From Tenebrio molitor (taxonomy: Eukaryota; Arthropoda; Insecta; Coleoptera; Tenebrionidae): a DNA stretch of 64,000 bases. The stretch is taken from assembly GCF_963966145.1 (NCBI RefSeq), contig NC_091052.1, forward strand, positions 21,452,001 through 21,516,000, given 5' to 3'. The notes beneath the pieces were generated by a model, which was given only the letters and a program-made list of their open reading frames with translations, did not search any database and was not told the origin of the DNA. Both the position numbers and the translations under genes were made by a program. How positions within the stretch are numbered: position 1 is the first letter of the stretch; every line of letters begins with the position of its first letter. This document shows, one piece after another, positions 54,516 through 64,000 of this stretch.

Positions 54516-55654
54516 AGTTCGTATTGTTTATTAGGTCTTGTAGTCGCGTCTTGTATATGGGGCATTCGCTACTGCCTGAGTGATGGTTGGCGTCCTGTTG
54601 TTTCCCGCGGACGCAGTTCGCGCATTTATGTTTAGAAGAATTTTCCCGCTCGGAACAATCCTTGGATTCGTGGGCCGTGGATGCGCAAAAACCGCATTGT
54701 TTTTCAGATTTACAGTGTTTCGACACGTGTCCGTACTTTTGACAATTGTAACACCTTGTCACCCGAATATAGTCCTTAATGTTTAGAGATTTCCATTGTA
54801 TGTAGATTTTGGCTGTTTTCATGAAGTGAGCACGCGCCGCGGGGTGGATCTCGATGACCCACGTGTTGGTATCATTACGCGTTTGTCCAACTTTAAATGC
54901 ATTTTTAACGAACTTTTCCGGTACCGAATTTGGAATTCCTTCTTGTTTGTAGATTTCTTTGATTAGCTCGTCCGAGGTTGTGTTTTTCGGAACGTCGAAA
55001 ATTTGAAGTTTCGGCCAAACTTTGTTCACGCGTTCCGCGACCAGTTTCATTTTTCGGATTTTTTCATTGTCGGGGAGGTTAAGTATGGAGTCGCACCGTG
55101 ACTCTATCAAGATCGCGTTGTTTTTTAGGGGCGTTATTTTATCAACATTTATCCCGTACTCTTTCGGAGATTTCGATGTTAACAGCTTCCGGGTTTCGTC
55201 CGCGGTTTTTAGGTTTAACGACGCGTTTGGTTTTACGATTACCTTGTATGTCGGCCTGTTTTGTTTCGGGGGGGGGTTGCGAAGAGATTTTCGCCGCGAT
55301 TTGACTGTACGAGGGGGCGTTTGTTACAGGGTTATTCTTAAGTTTTTCGTCGAGCACGTTCTCGACGATTTGTTTAAGTTTGTCCTCAAGATTTGGGACA
55401 CCGTTGTTCGGGGAGGAGGAGTTCAGCGCCTCTATTTTCGGGAGGTGTTGCACCGCGAGCCTGATATTGTGTACGGCGTTCTGGAACTCTTGCCTTTGAT
55501 TAAGCGCGTCTTTCGATTTTAATATGAAGCCTTCGATGAAATGTAGGTTAAGAATGGTGACATCAATGATATCTTGTATGCCCGTCGCGTTGTTCGCGGA
55601 AAACTGCCGCACCTCCTGTTGTTCAGGTGTGGTGCTTTGGCTCCGCGTGGCCAT
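54508..55654 (-). pseudogene. R1-clade ORF1 (gag-like, three CCHC knuckles), one frameshift
   Basis: The first part starts MATRSQSTTPEQQEVRQ at 55654 and is open to 55142. A one-base shift near 55165 moves the frame. The second part continues to 54508 and ends with three zinc knuckles of CCHC type (CYNCQKYGHVSKHC, CGFCASTAHESKDC, CANCVRG...HHSGSSEC). ORF1 proteins of this clade bind element RNA and form particles. A single indel is the only defect I see, so the insertion is probably young. Confidence 0.82.
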
Positions 55655-56166
55655 TTCAGAAATTTTGGGGCCCCGTGGGGCTAATAAAAATGGTTCGACT
55701 CACCAGATCCCTTTTGTTTGTGGACAATTTCCTGATCACTGGCGGGTAAGCCACGTGGCTGGGTCCCAGCACGTGGTCGTGCCTCCTTCGAGGTTAGGTT
55801 ACCAAAACGCCTGGTCGCACCTCGTGTTTTCCAGAGAAAAAATGGGGTACCTGAAACAATGTTTATCTGCACACCTTACTGTTTGATGCAGCGTTGCCCA
55901 GAATCAGTGCTCCGCAATCGGGCGTGGAGAAACCCCAAGCACGCGGCCACCACGTGGTCACGCCACGTGCTCGTCGCGAACTTCAATTTTACACAAAATC
56001 CGCGATGGATTCCACGCACTACCCGACCAAAACAACACTAACGATTCACAACACTTAATTTCAAACACTTGGTTGAATTTCACAGACTTCGAGAATAATC
56101 TACACGTGGTCGGTACGGAGAGCAGGTAGATGCACGTCCGTACGATTCGAGCGCTCGATGCGATCA
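55655..56166 (-). other. R1-clade 5' UTR
   Basis: Non-coding sequence between the 5' target duplication and ORF1. It probably holds the internal promoter, though no specific motif was identified. Confidence 0.6.
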
Positions 56167-56177
56167 GTCCGGGAACT

Positions 56178-56609
56178 GGAAACTCTGCTCCGGGAACAAA
56201 CACGGCCCACCGGAAGGGCAGACAAGCAAGCCGCTCCCGCAGAAGTACCGACCAGCCGGCCGACCCCTCGACCAACCCCACCGGAACGAGCCGCCGTCCC
56301 AAAGAACTCCACCGCTCAACCGACCCCAGGACAGCAGCCCTCCACCCCCCTGTGCTGGCGGTGTGGACAGTCAGGACATTTCCGTCACGAGTGCACCGGG
56401 CCCGTGAAGATCTTCTGCTCCCGCTGCCGAAAGGAAGGGGTCATGTCAAAGGACTGCCCGTGTCAGTCGGGAAACGCCCGAGGCTCTGCACCCTAGGGGA
56501 GCCAGTGCAGCCGCCGCCGACTCCGCCGAATGACCGGCCGCTCCCCGAGAAACCCGACCACCGACCACACGTCGCCACCCAGATCATAGGTGAGTAGTAC
56601 ACCGCCCTA
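56178..56609 (+). pseudogene. Gypsy gag, second part (zinc knuckles)
   Basis: After the insertion the gag frame continues ELETLLREQTRPTGRADK, a Pro/Thr-rich linker and two Cys/His motifs: CWRCGQSGHFRHEC (CCHC) and CSRCRKEGVMSKDC, whose third ligand deviates. The frame ends at 56496. The overlapping frame toward protease ends in a TAG at 56594. Confidence 0.75.
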
Positions 56610-57148
56610 GTGGACACCGGCGCCGCCGGCTCGTTCATTGGGGATTCACTTCGTGATAAGTGCTACCGGCACCTTCGCCCCGTCACCCCGACCATCCAGT
56701 CGGCCCGGATGGCCAACGGCCAAGTGGACACCATCACCGAAGCCTACTGGATACCCCTGAAAATTGGAACGAGGACCACTCAAGGAAAATTCCACCACCT
56801 GCCACATCTGCCGTCCGACCTCGTCCTAGGTATCGACAAACTGCGACAATACCCCTTGAGCATCGACCTGAAAGGGGGCAGCGCCTCGTTACAATCCCCA
56901 GCCGCCGTGGACGTGGTGCAGCCGACGCCGACGCACCCAGCATTACAGGTCAGTGAACGTCCGCCACTTATTCTCTCTCCAGATGAGGAGCAGCGCCTTC
57001 GGCAGTTCCTCTCGGAAGAACTTCCCCTGTTTGACATCGTCCGAGGACTGACACCACTGGCCCGAGATCCGTCTTCTGCATCCGGAACCTGTGAAGCAGC
57101 GTTACCGACCCCGGAACCCATTCATGCAAGGGTATCATCGATGAGGAG
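56594..57148 (+). pseudogene. Gypsy protease region, disrupted
   Basis: A retropepsin-type active site ALVDTGAAGSFIG lies right after an in-frame TAG, with IQSARMANGQV and DLVLGIDKLRQYPLSID following. Indels near 57060 and 57145 then break the link to the reverse transcriptase frame. The expected RT N-terminal block (conserved as PEPVKQRYRPRNP in another frame) is still readable. Confidence 0.75.
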
Positions 57149-60100
57149 GTGGATAAGATGCTTGCTGAGGGTGTAATCGAGCCGTCCGAGAGTCCATGGA
57201 GTTCGCCGATTGTCTTGGCCAAGAAGAAAGATGGCAAGTACCGGTTCTGCATCGACTTTCGGAAGGTTAATGAGGTGACCCGCAAAGATGCCTATCCACT
57301 GCCGTTCATCAACGTGATCCTGGACAAGCTACGACGAGCTCGGTACATCTCCACCATCGACCTCAAGAGTGGCTACTGGCAGGTACCTCTGACCCCGGCC
57401 AGCAAACCGATCACCGCCTTTACGGTCCCGTCCCGGGGGCTGTACCAATTCCGAGTCATGCCGTTCGGACTACATTCGGCGCCAGCCACCTTCCAGCGCC
57501 TAATGGACCGGGTCATCGGGCCAGAGTTGGATCCGTACTGCTTCGCGTACCTGGATGACATCGTCGTACTTGGTGAAACCTTCGAACAGCACCTGGAGGT
57601 ACTTCAAGAAGTTTTTCGCCGACTACGAGCCGCCAACCTTAGGCTGAACCCCGACAAGTGCCAGTTTGGACGTCGCAGCCTGACGTATCTGGGCCACGTC
57701 GTCACGGCAACCGGCATCCGGACCGATCCGGAGAAGGTAGCCGCCATCCAGCAGTTGACCACCCCCAAGACGCCTCGTCAGGTGAGACGCTTCCTGGGCA
57801 TGGCCTCCTGGTACCGTCGTTTCATCCCCGACTTCTCCCGGATTGCCGCTCCGCTGAACCGACTCCTGAAGAAAGGGATTCGATGGGAATGGACCCCGGA
57901 ACAAGACGCAGCCTTCGACACCCTCAAGGACAGCCTCTCCGCCGCTCCGGTCCTCGCCTGTCCGAATTTTGGTAAGCCTTTTGTCCTACAGACCGATGCA
58001 GCCGACACTGGACTGGGAGTAGCACTGACGCAGTACATAGACGGAGGAGACCATGTAATCGCCTACGCCAGCCGGAGCCTGACCAAACCCGTAAAAGCCT
58101 ACTCCACAACAGAGAAGGAATGCCTGGCCGTGGTGTGGGGTATTGAGAAGATGCGGCCGTACCTGGAAGGCTACCGCTTCACCGTGCTTACCGACCACCA
58201 GTCCCTCAAGTGGCTCCAGGCTATCAAGGATCCGACAGGAAGATTCGCCTGGTGGGCCATCTTCCTCCAACAGCACGATTTCGACATCCGCTACCGAAAG
58301 GGGGTCCTGAACCGGGTGGCTGACGCTCTCTCTCGGCAGCCCGCCACGGCCAAGGATGAAACCACCCCCGAAGACCTGTTCACACTGGAAGGCGCCCCCG
58401 GATGTAGCTGGTACACCAAGATGCGACGGGAAGTGGAAAAGAACCCAGCAGCTTACCCGGACTACTGCATCCAGGGTGATCGACTCCACCGCCACTTCTG
58501 GGACATGTCCGACTCCACGGAGCCCGAATTAAGCGACCCCTGGAAGCTGTGTGTCCCCAAACCGGCTCGAGCCGCCGTCCTGAGAGAGTGTCATGATAAC
58601 CCCACTGCTGGCCATCTGGGGATCGCGAAGACAACCGCCCGTCTGGCGCTCCGGTACTACTGGCCCGGCATGTTCCGAGAGGCCGCCCAGTACGTCCGGA
58701 AATGCCCGTCGTGCCAACGGTACAAGACGCCGCAGCAGCAACCGCCGGGGAAGATGTACCCGACACCAAACCGGCAGCCATGGGAGACAGTCAGCACCGA
58801 CCTGGTGGGCCCTCTCCCTCGCTCCAGCCGAGGAAACTGCTACGTCGTCGTCATGCAAGACCGGTTCACCAAGTGGGTGCAGTGTCGAGCCGTCCGGAAA
58901 GCCACCGCCCGAGCGGTCACTCAAGCACTCTACGAGGAGGTCATCACCCGATTCGGATGTCCAGTGACGGTGATCTCAGACAATGGGACACAGTACTCAG
59001 GCGCAATGTTTCGCACCCTCCTCCAGGAACTTGGAATTGTGCATCGGCTGACACCGCCATACACGCCCCAGGCGAACCCCGTGGAAAGGACGAACAAAAC
59101 GTTGAAGACCATGGTGGCCCAGTTCTGCGAGGCCGATCAAAAGAAGTGGGACGCCCGTCTTCCGGAGCTGATGTTTGCCCTCAACACCTCACGCCACGAG
59201 TCGACCAAGTACACGCCACCGCTGCTGAACTTTGGCCGCGAGCTTGTGGTACCCAACGCCGTCCACCGCCCTGCACCCGGAAATGCCACCGCCGACCCGC
59301 CCGCCGACACCGCCGCCGACGAGGTCAACGAAGCCGACGACGCCGTTCACCACTCCGAGAGGCTTCGCTTGCTGAAGGACACCTTCGAGCTCGTCCGGGT
59401 GAACTTAGCACGCGCTTTTGCGAAACAGAGCAAGTATTACAACCTTCGTCACCGGGAGAGGCGTTGTCACCTAGGAGACCGCGTTCTCAAACGGGACCAC
59501 CCTCTGTCATCCGGTGCCAAAGGTTTCGCGGCGAAACTAGCCCCAAAATACTCCGGCCCATACACCATCACGAAAGTCCTCTCTCCAGTGGTGTACAACC
59601 TTCAATCCCCATCCGGACAGAAGATCCTCCGAGCTCACATAAAAGACCTGAAGCCATACCAACTGCCCGACCCTCCAGCTGATATTGCCAACATTGGCAG
59701 GATGCCAAATCAACGGTTACCACCGCCGCCAAGCGGTCTGCCGAGCGTCCGCCAGCAACTAACCCGAAGACTGGCCGGCCAGGCCGACCTCCTGAACGCA
59801 GCACGGCGGGCCGCCCTCAACATCCGGGAGCGGTTCCGACGAGCACCGCGGAATCCTCAGGAAGGGAGGACGGAGACCCGGACCACCCGGAACGTCCGGA
59901 GCACGCCTGCTCCGCCACAGCCGAACCCGACGCCAGTGGGCCTAACTGCCAGCGGGGAAGCCTCCTCGCTCCCGCCGACCGCAACCCCGTCGACCTGGAC
60001 GCCCCCGTGCCACTCAACCTGGACCACCGCCGCCCCAGCCGCAACCACTGTAGCCGGCATCACGGCGTTGCCAATGCAGGCGAACTGCCGGCCCGCCGCC

Positions 60101-60298
60101 CCGCCCGTGCCGACATCGGAGGACCGCCGAGGACACCCACCGTGTCCCCGAGGGACGCATCCCCGACAGCCCCGCCGCCGAAGGATGAGGCGAGCGCCCA
60201 CGGGGGAACGCGTGCTCCGGTATGTCCGGCCCGATGGGACGCCACTGGCAGCCGGAAGCACGACCGCGAACCCGGAACCCGCCGCCCACCGCCGTTGA
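57149..60298 (+). CDS. Gypsy pol: reverse transcriptase, RNase H, integrase
   Basis: The open frame of 1049 codons begins inside the RT N-terminal region, not at a natural start. RT motifs: IDFRKVNEVTRKDAYPLP, IDLKSGYWQVPL, VMPFGLHSAPATFQRLMD and catalytic YLDD near residue 134. RNase H: TDAADTGLGVAL, STTEKECLAVVW, LTDHQSLKWL. Integrase: zinc-binding HH..CC (HLGIAKTT...CPSCQRYK), catalytic D near 549 (STDLVGPLP), D near 610 (ISDNGTQYSG) and E near 646 (PVERTNKTLK). A GPY/F-type segment (PKYSGPYTITKVL) comes near 800. The last 200 residues are Pro/Arg/Thr-rich and unconserved. No chromodomain or envelope is seen. Confidence 0.88.
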   Translation: MDKMLAEGVIEPSESPWSSPIVLAKKKDGKYRFCIDFRKVNEVTRKDAYPLPFINVILDKLRRARYISTIDLKSGYWQVPLTPASKPITAFTVPSRGLYQFRVMPFGLHSAPATFQRLMDRVIGPELDPYCFAYLDDIVVLGETFEQHLEVLQEVFRRLRAANLRLNPDKCQFGRRSLTYLGHVVTATGIRTDPEKVAAIQQLTTPKTPRQVRRFLGMASWYRRFIPDFSRIAAPLNRLLKKGIRWEWTPEQDAAFDTLKDSLSAAPVLACPNFGKPFVLQTDAADTGLGVALTQYIDGGDHVIAYASRSLTKPVKAYSTTEKECLAVVWGIEKMRPYLEGYRFTVLTDHQSLKWLQAIKDPTGRFAWWAIFLQQHDFDIRYRKGVLNRVADALSRQPATAKDETTPEDLFTLEGAPGCSWYTKMRREVEKNPAAYPDYCIQGDRLHRHFWDMSDSTEPELSDPWKLCVPKPARAAVLRECHDNPTAGHLGIAKTTARLALRYYWPGMFREAAQYVRKCPSCQRYKTPQQQPPGKMYPTPNRQPWETVSTDLVGPLPRSSRGNCYVVVMQDRFTKWVQCRAVRKATARAVTQALYEEVITRFGCPVTVISDNGTQYSGAMFRTLLQELGIVHRLTPPYTPQANPVERTNKTLKTMVAQFCEADQKKWDARLPELMFALNTSRHESTKYTPPLLNFGRELVVPNAVHRPAPGNATADPPADTAADEVNEADDAVHHSERLRLLKDTFELVRVNLARAFAKQSKYYNLRHRERRCHLGDRVLKRDHPLSSGAKGFAAKLAPKYSGPYTITKVLSPVVYNLQSPSGQKILRAHIKDLKPYQLPDPPADIANIGRMPNQRLPPPPSGLPSVRQQLTRRLAGQADLLNAARRAALNIRERFRRAPRNPQEGRTETRTTRNVRSTPAPPQPNPTPVGLTASGEASSLPPTATPSTWTPPCHSTWTTAAPAATTVAGITALPMQANCRPAAPPVPTSEDRRGHPPCPRGTHPRQPRRRRMRRAPTGERVLRYVRPDGTPLAAGSTTANPEPAAHRR

Positions 60299-60319
60299 GC
60301 CCGGCCACCACCGGCAACA

Positions 60320-60571
60320 AGAAGACACCTTTAGTTCAACAAGATTTTTTCAAGAAACCGCCCTTTTATTTCTTCAAGGAGCCATTTTATTTTCCAAGAA
60401 ACCGTTTTAAGTTTCGAGAGACCGCCCTTTTATTTAATCTTTTTTCAAGAAACCGTTTTGATTTTTTTTCTTTCTCTCTTTTCAAGAAACCGTCCTTAGT
60501 TTAATTTTTAAGAAACCTTTTACTTTTTGAGAAACCGCCTTTTATTTTAAGAAACCGAGAAGACTTTCAAT
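60320..60571 (+). repeat. Imperfect tandem 'aagaaaccg' repeats before the 3' LTR
   Basis: The motif caagaaaccg followed by a T-rich stretch (ccttttattt) recurs about eight times at 25-45-bp spacing up to the LTR. There is no long pure purine tract, so the plus-strand primer is probably one of the agaaaccgagaag segments next to the LTR. Confidence 0.75.
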
Positions 60572-61638
60572 GACCTTCCGCTCTTTCTCCGAGCCGGGCC
60601 AGAAAATTAGCGCGGAGCCGACTACCTCAACCGCGTCCACCGAATCCGCCCCGCAACCCGTGTTTCTTCCGGCCGACAATACCCGGACTCCGCGCTGAAC
60701 AGAGCTCCCCCACCGCCATAGCCGCGAGTCAACGGCCGCGCGCAGCCATCGAGGCAATAAAAGGACCGCGCAGAGCCTGCAGAGCTCATTCCATTCCGAT
60801 TCCGATTCCGATCCCAAGTCCAACCATCCACCTGACTCCTAGCACCAGCTCCGAACCGGCTCCCAATACAACCTCCGACTCCACTTCCGACCCCCGACTT
60901 CCGACCCGTTCGCTCCCCTAGTGAGCGAACCAGGTCATCCCCTGTTTCCGGCCCGTTCGCTCCCCTAGTGAGCGAACCAGGTCATCCCGCTCATCCTGTG
61001 TTTCCGGCCCGTTCGCTCCCCTAGTGAGCGAACCAGGTCATCCCGCTCATCCTGTGTTTCCGACCCGTTCGCTCCCCTAGTGAGCGAACCAGGTCATCCC
61101 GCTCATCCCCTGTTTCCGGCCAGTTCGCTCCCCTAGTGAGCGAACCAGGTCATCCCGCTCATCCTGTGTTTCCGCCGGCCCGTTCGCTCCGCTAGTGAGC
61201 GAACCAGGCCTCCCCCAATCCCCCCCCCCCGGATCCCGTCACACCCCCGCAACTCCGTCACACCCCGACCGGTTCTCTCGCTACGCCGCCAAGAGGAAGT
61301 TCCAGGGCCGACGGACGTAAGTACGAACACCTCCTTATCTTCCTTGCCGCCGAGGACATCCCCCCCAGGTCACGGGCACCATCCCCGGAGCATCTCGCCT
61401 CCACCAGGTGGTCCCCATTGTACATAGTGTAAATAAAGGTTTTGCGACGACTGTTTGTTTGTTTCCCCCTTACCCCGCGCTCTGACAGCTGACCCCTGGA
61501 CACCGTCACTCCGCAGAGCTACCCCGGCCGTGTGGCGTCCCACCACAGCCGAAAAAAGGGACTGGCGCTCGAGGCATACCGCGACCGACCGGCGTCAAAT
61601 CGCATCCCGTGACGTCACCACCGGAAGTGATCGTCACA
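60572..61638 (+). repeat. Gypsy 3' LTR
   Basis: It begins tgaccttccgctc and ends gtgatcgtcaca. Sequence agreement with the 5' LTR is high. The main difference is six rather than three copies of the 50-57-bp unit built on gttcgctcccctagtgagcg. Confidence 0.88.
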
Positions 61639-62499
61639 ACAATATGGTGGGACACATCAACAAACCACGTGCGACCCATTATGATAGTTAAAATACATTC
61701 CGTGCGAAACAGACATAATTTTAGTATCGCAAAACATACTTTGTTCAAACCAGAAGGGCTGGACAACAACAACGTCTAATGTAGTTCGGAAAGCACCGAA
61801 AATCACACAGTTAGAGAACAAAAAGAAAATCACACAGGGTACCTCTGCACTCATCTACAGACAAGGGAGAAGTGTCGCAAAAAAACATGGCCGTTCATCC
61901 CCTGTCGGCTTCCACCCCCGCCCCTAGTACTTTCCTGGCTTTTGTTGGCGGTTGGTTTAAATTCAAACTCGGCTATCTCATTATGATGAAAATTAATGTT
62001 GCATGATATTGTTAGCATTAACGTTAGTTCTAGATTCTTAACGTTACATTCTAACAAGTCTATTATTATTATTTATTAGTATTACTAATAAAATGATTGT
62101 GCAACGCGGCCCTGGATGGCTTACAACGCTCTGATTTGTTGAATACAAATGTTCTTATTTTGAATACGGGGATAAATTACCCGGGGCGGATTAAAACGTC
62201 GGATTCCTCACGGGGACACAAAATATCTACTAGGGACGGTAGTGTAATTGATTCAGATTTAACTTACAAATTTTGAAATATGGATCGCTCTTCGCACGGT
62301 GTGTTCGTTTCGAAAAACCAAGCAGAAGTCAACTACCCGTTCGGCCACCGCGCGCAAACCGCTTCATCCCCGCTCTCCCCAGGATTGCCAACCCCATCCC
62401 TTAGTTCCTAGCCTAGCCGCTAGTATCTTCACATTTGGCGCGCTATTGTGGCCGTACCGGGAATTTAAATTTAAAACTTTAAACTGGGTCACTACAAGA
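61639..62499. other. Unassigned flank with one repeat fragment
   Basis: 61985-62057 matches, on the opposite strand, part of the fold-back element at 44524-44833 (tgttagcattaacgttagtt). I see nothing else. Confidence 0.5.
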
Positions 62500-62950
62500 C
62501 ATTGCATAGATATCCGAGCTATATGTGGTCTAGCGTTATCTTGTTGGAAGAGGGTTCCTTCGTGGCCATATGCAAAAGGAATTGTTTCCGGTTGCAAAAC
62601 TTCTTGGATGTATAGCTGTGTAGTCGTGGAGCCCTGGATGAATATCAGAGGAGATCTACTTCCGTAACACATACAGCCCCAGTCAATATTTCAAACGTGA
62701 TTTATAAAATTCACTGTTTCGAATTTTCTGCCAACCTGACAACACTTTGACAATTGATTATTAAAAAAAAAACAGACTTTACCTACCGAGGTTTGTGAAA
62801 GTTTGTCAACCTCAATATTTAAAATTTTCAAATCCGTGAAAATAAACCCGTCCGCAACACAGTGCTAGTGCTAACACCTATTTCGGCAGCAATGTTTCTA
62901 ACGGTACCACCATCATGTATTCGGGTTTGCAGATTTTTTTTTTTAAATCT
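62500..62950 (-). pseudogene. Tc1-like transposase remains
   Basis: A helix-turn-helix piece near 62950-62860 reads TRIHDGGTVRNIAAEIGVST. A catalytic piece at 62672-62490 reads MCYGSRSPLIFIQGS...QLYIQEVLQPE and FQQDNARPHIARISMQCL, with the second catalytic Asp in QQDNARPH. The frame then leaves the family. The segment between the two pieces is shorter than in intact Tc1 genes, and the first Asp region is missing. Confidence 0.68.
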
Positions 62951-63764
62951 GTTCATTTCGGAATATTTCAATTGTCACAATGACGTTATTGAAATTAATT
63001 CATATTTACACAGCACGAATTTCTAGTGTAGTCATTTTTTATGATCACGATAGTACCGTGCCTTCAAATACAGGGCCTTTCACAACTCGCGCCCTACAGA
63101 AAAAGGGCACCTGCCGACGACAATAAGTTGTCAAAAAATAGAAACAAAGAATTTACTACTGCTTTCATAACTGAGTTACAAGACTTGTAATTCTACCAAT
63201 CCCAGAATGGCATCTCGAGGTGTGATTTTATTTCAACCAAATAAAGTCAGTTGCTAGGTTTCAAAAATAATACCATCAGCTACAAAAAATGTTTGGGTTA
63301 CTGTAATTTTGACACTATTAGATTTGACTTTTCATTCTCAACAAATTTAGGTTAAAAATCTGAAATGTTAGAGCTGTCATTACATTGCAAGTTCAGATGT
63401 CTAGGTACTGCTTAAGCAAAGACTATTGGCGATTCTACGATATGCTTGGAGTGTAGCGACTCCACGGACCTGAGCTGAGCCACAAGTGTCGGATCTGACA
63501 ATAAATCGGTTACAGAAGCTCTGATGTGCAAAACCCACCGATGATTTTTGGCTGGTATGACCCGGTCGGCCGCGCTCTCAAGTTTTGTCTTGGACGCGCC
63601 GCGGGCCTCGGACTCGTGGGGTAGTGGTTGATGCTTGATAGTCGCAACTAAATGGCATTCTAGGTCATTTCAATTATTATTACAACGTATTGTAGCAAAA
63701 AATTAAAAAAAAAAAATGTGTTGCAAACGAAAAAATAATTATGATTTCTGCCCTGAAAACGTTC
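62951..63764. other. Unassigned 0.8-kb stretch
   Basis: I see no supported gene or repeat. The segment 63540-63640 is noticeably GC-richer than its flanks. Confidence 0.35.
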
Positions 63765-63865
63765 TTCGAAGACTCTTGCTGCCTCCCTGGCGTTACGCTC
63801 ACATTCCCCAAAAATTATTATCATTTTTAAATAATCAGCGGCTGATTACATGATTGTACAAATTT
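63765..63865 (-). pseudogene. DUF4817-type transposase N-terminal relic
   Basis: It reads SAADYLKMIIIFGECERNA then REAARVFEERF. This matches the relic at 45083-45161 and the start of the fragment at 1-332. A stop replaces the codon after the expected Met. Confidence 0.55.
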
Positions 63866-64000
63866 AATTTGACAGTGACATCTTTCAAAAAAACTCCAAT
63901 CGCCCAAATATTTTAAAGATGTTTTTTTCTTAAATGAAATCCTAGCAACGTAAAATTACGGCAAATACACCTTGGAGGTGTAGAACTCTAATTGGTTAAC

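Larger units (their letters stand above)
50865..56166 (-). mobile_element. R1-clade non-LTR retrotransposon inserted in Gypsy gag
   Basis: The insertion is bounded by an 11-bp direct repeat gtccgggaact (50854-50864 and 56167-56177), the target-site duplication. It contains ORF1 (gag-like) and ORF2 (endonuclease and reverse transcriptase) on the minus strand, a 5' UTR of about 0.5 kb and a 3' UTR of about 0.5 kb. The length of 5.3 kb and the two-ORF plan suggest a full-length copy. Its 3' end next to the duplication is a run of 19 A on the plus strand, that is poly(T) in the element's own sense. Confidence 0.88.
48333..61638 (+). mobile_element. Ty3/Gypsy LTR retrotransposon (GC-rich), interrupted
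   Basis: The element has paired LTRs (48333-49215 and 60572-61638), a primer-binding site, a repeat-rich leader, gag, protease, reverse transcriptase, RNase H and integrase in the order PR-RT-RH-IN typical of Ty3/Gypsy. There is no envelope gene. It is far richer in G+C than the surrounding DNA. It is broken by an R1-clade insertion (50865-56166) and by several small frameshifts. No target-site duplication could be fixed because the first bases of the two LTRs differ. Confidence 0.88.

Noticed and set aside
52087..55522. Plus-strand ORFs across the R1-clade element (for example 55022-55522)
   Set aside because: They are antisense to ORF1 and ORF2, which have clear domain motifs.
57373..60320. 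Many minus- and plus-strand ORFs overlapping the Gypsy pol
   Set aside because: They are shadow frames in GC-rich coding DNA. Only the 57149-60298 frame has RT, RNase H and integrase motifs.
48333..61638. An envelope gene making the Gypsy element a retrovirus
   Set aside because: Pol is followed directly by the short 3' repeat region and LTR. There is no envelope-sized frame or membrane segment.

Overview
The window looks like AT-rich, repeat-dominated insect nuclear DNA, probably from a beetle. The grounds are the mix of BEL/Pao, R1-clade, PIF/Harbinger, mariner and Crypton-type tyrosine-recombinase elements, introns of about 42-77 nt in the transposon genes, and no operons or bacterial signals. 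I see no conserved housekeeping gene. The most gene-like items outside mobile elements are a 21-finger C2H2 zinc-finger gene (7.1-9.1 kb, minus) and one small unknown ORF behind a TATA-like box (43.0-43.3 kb, plus).

Layout. 0-7 kb: mariner/DUF4817-type remnants, two abutting non-LTR retrotransposon fragments on opposite strands, a decayed Crypton-type recombinase between two palindromic direct repeats, a tRNA-like (SINE-like) sequence and a mariner pseudogene. 7-9 kb: the zinc-finger gene, whose array continues past its stop codon as decayed fingers. 9.4-18 kb: a tower of nested insertions. An outer fold-back element (11.3-18.0 kb) holds a Tc1-like transposon, a small MITE and a Crypton/palindrome block, and that block is itself split by an apparently complete PIF/Harbinger transposon (14997-17569). 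18.8-21.7 kb: a second, nearly complete PIF/Harbinger. 21.8-35 kb: fold-back elements and MITEs, a mariner with clear terminal inverted repeats, a 1.5-kb dispersed repeat and another recombinase fragment. 35.8-41.8 kb: a BEL/Pao element on the minus strand with two frameshifts. 42-47 kb: palindromes, minisatellite and two more recombinase fragments. 48.3-61.6 kb: a GC-rich Ty3/Gypsy element with both LTRs, interrupted in gag by a 5.3-kb R1-clade retrotransposon with an 11-bp target-site duplication. 61.6-64 kb: Tc1 and DUF4817 debris.

The observation I rate most interesting is a recurring arrangement. Six tyrosine-recombinase N-terminal fragments are recognisable. In five of them a palindrome of roughly 130-160 bp lies about 130-190 bp upstream of the start codon. 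In the best-preserved case a second copy of the palindrome lies in direct orientation beyond the other end of the gene. This suggests that the palindrome is an end or attachment site of this recombinase family and that the many solo palindromes in the window are its non-autonomous products.

All calls come from reading the sequence. Family names rest on motif recognition, and no database search or alignment program was used.
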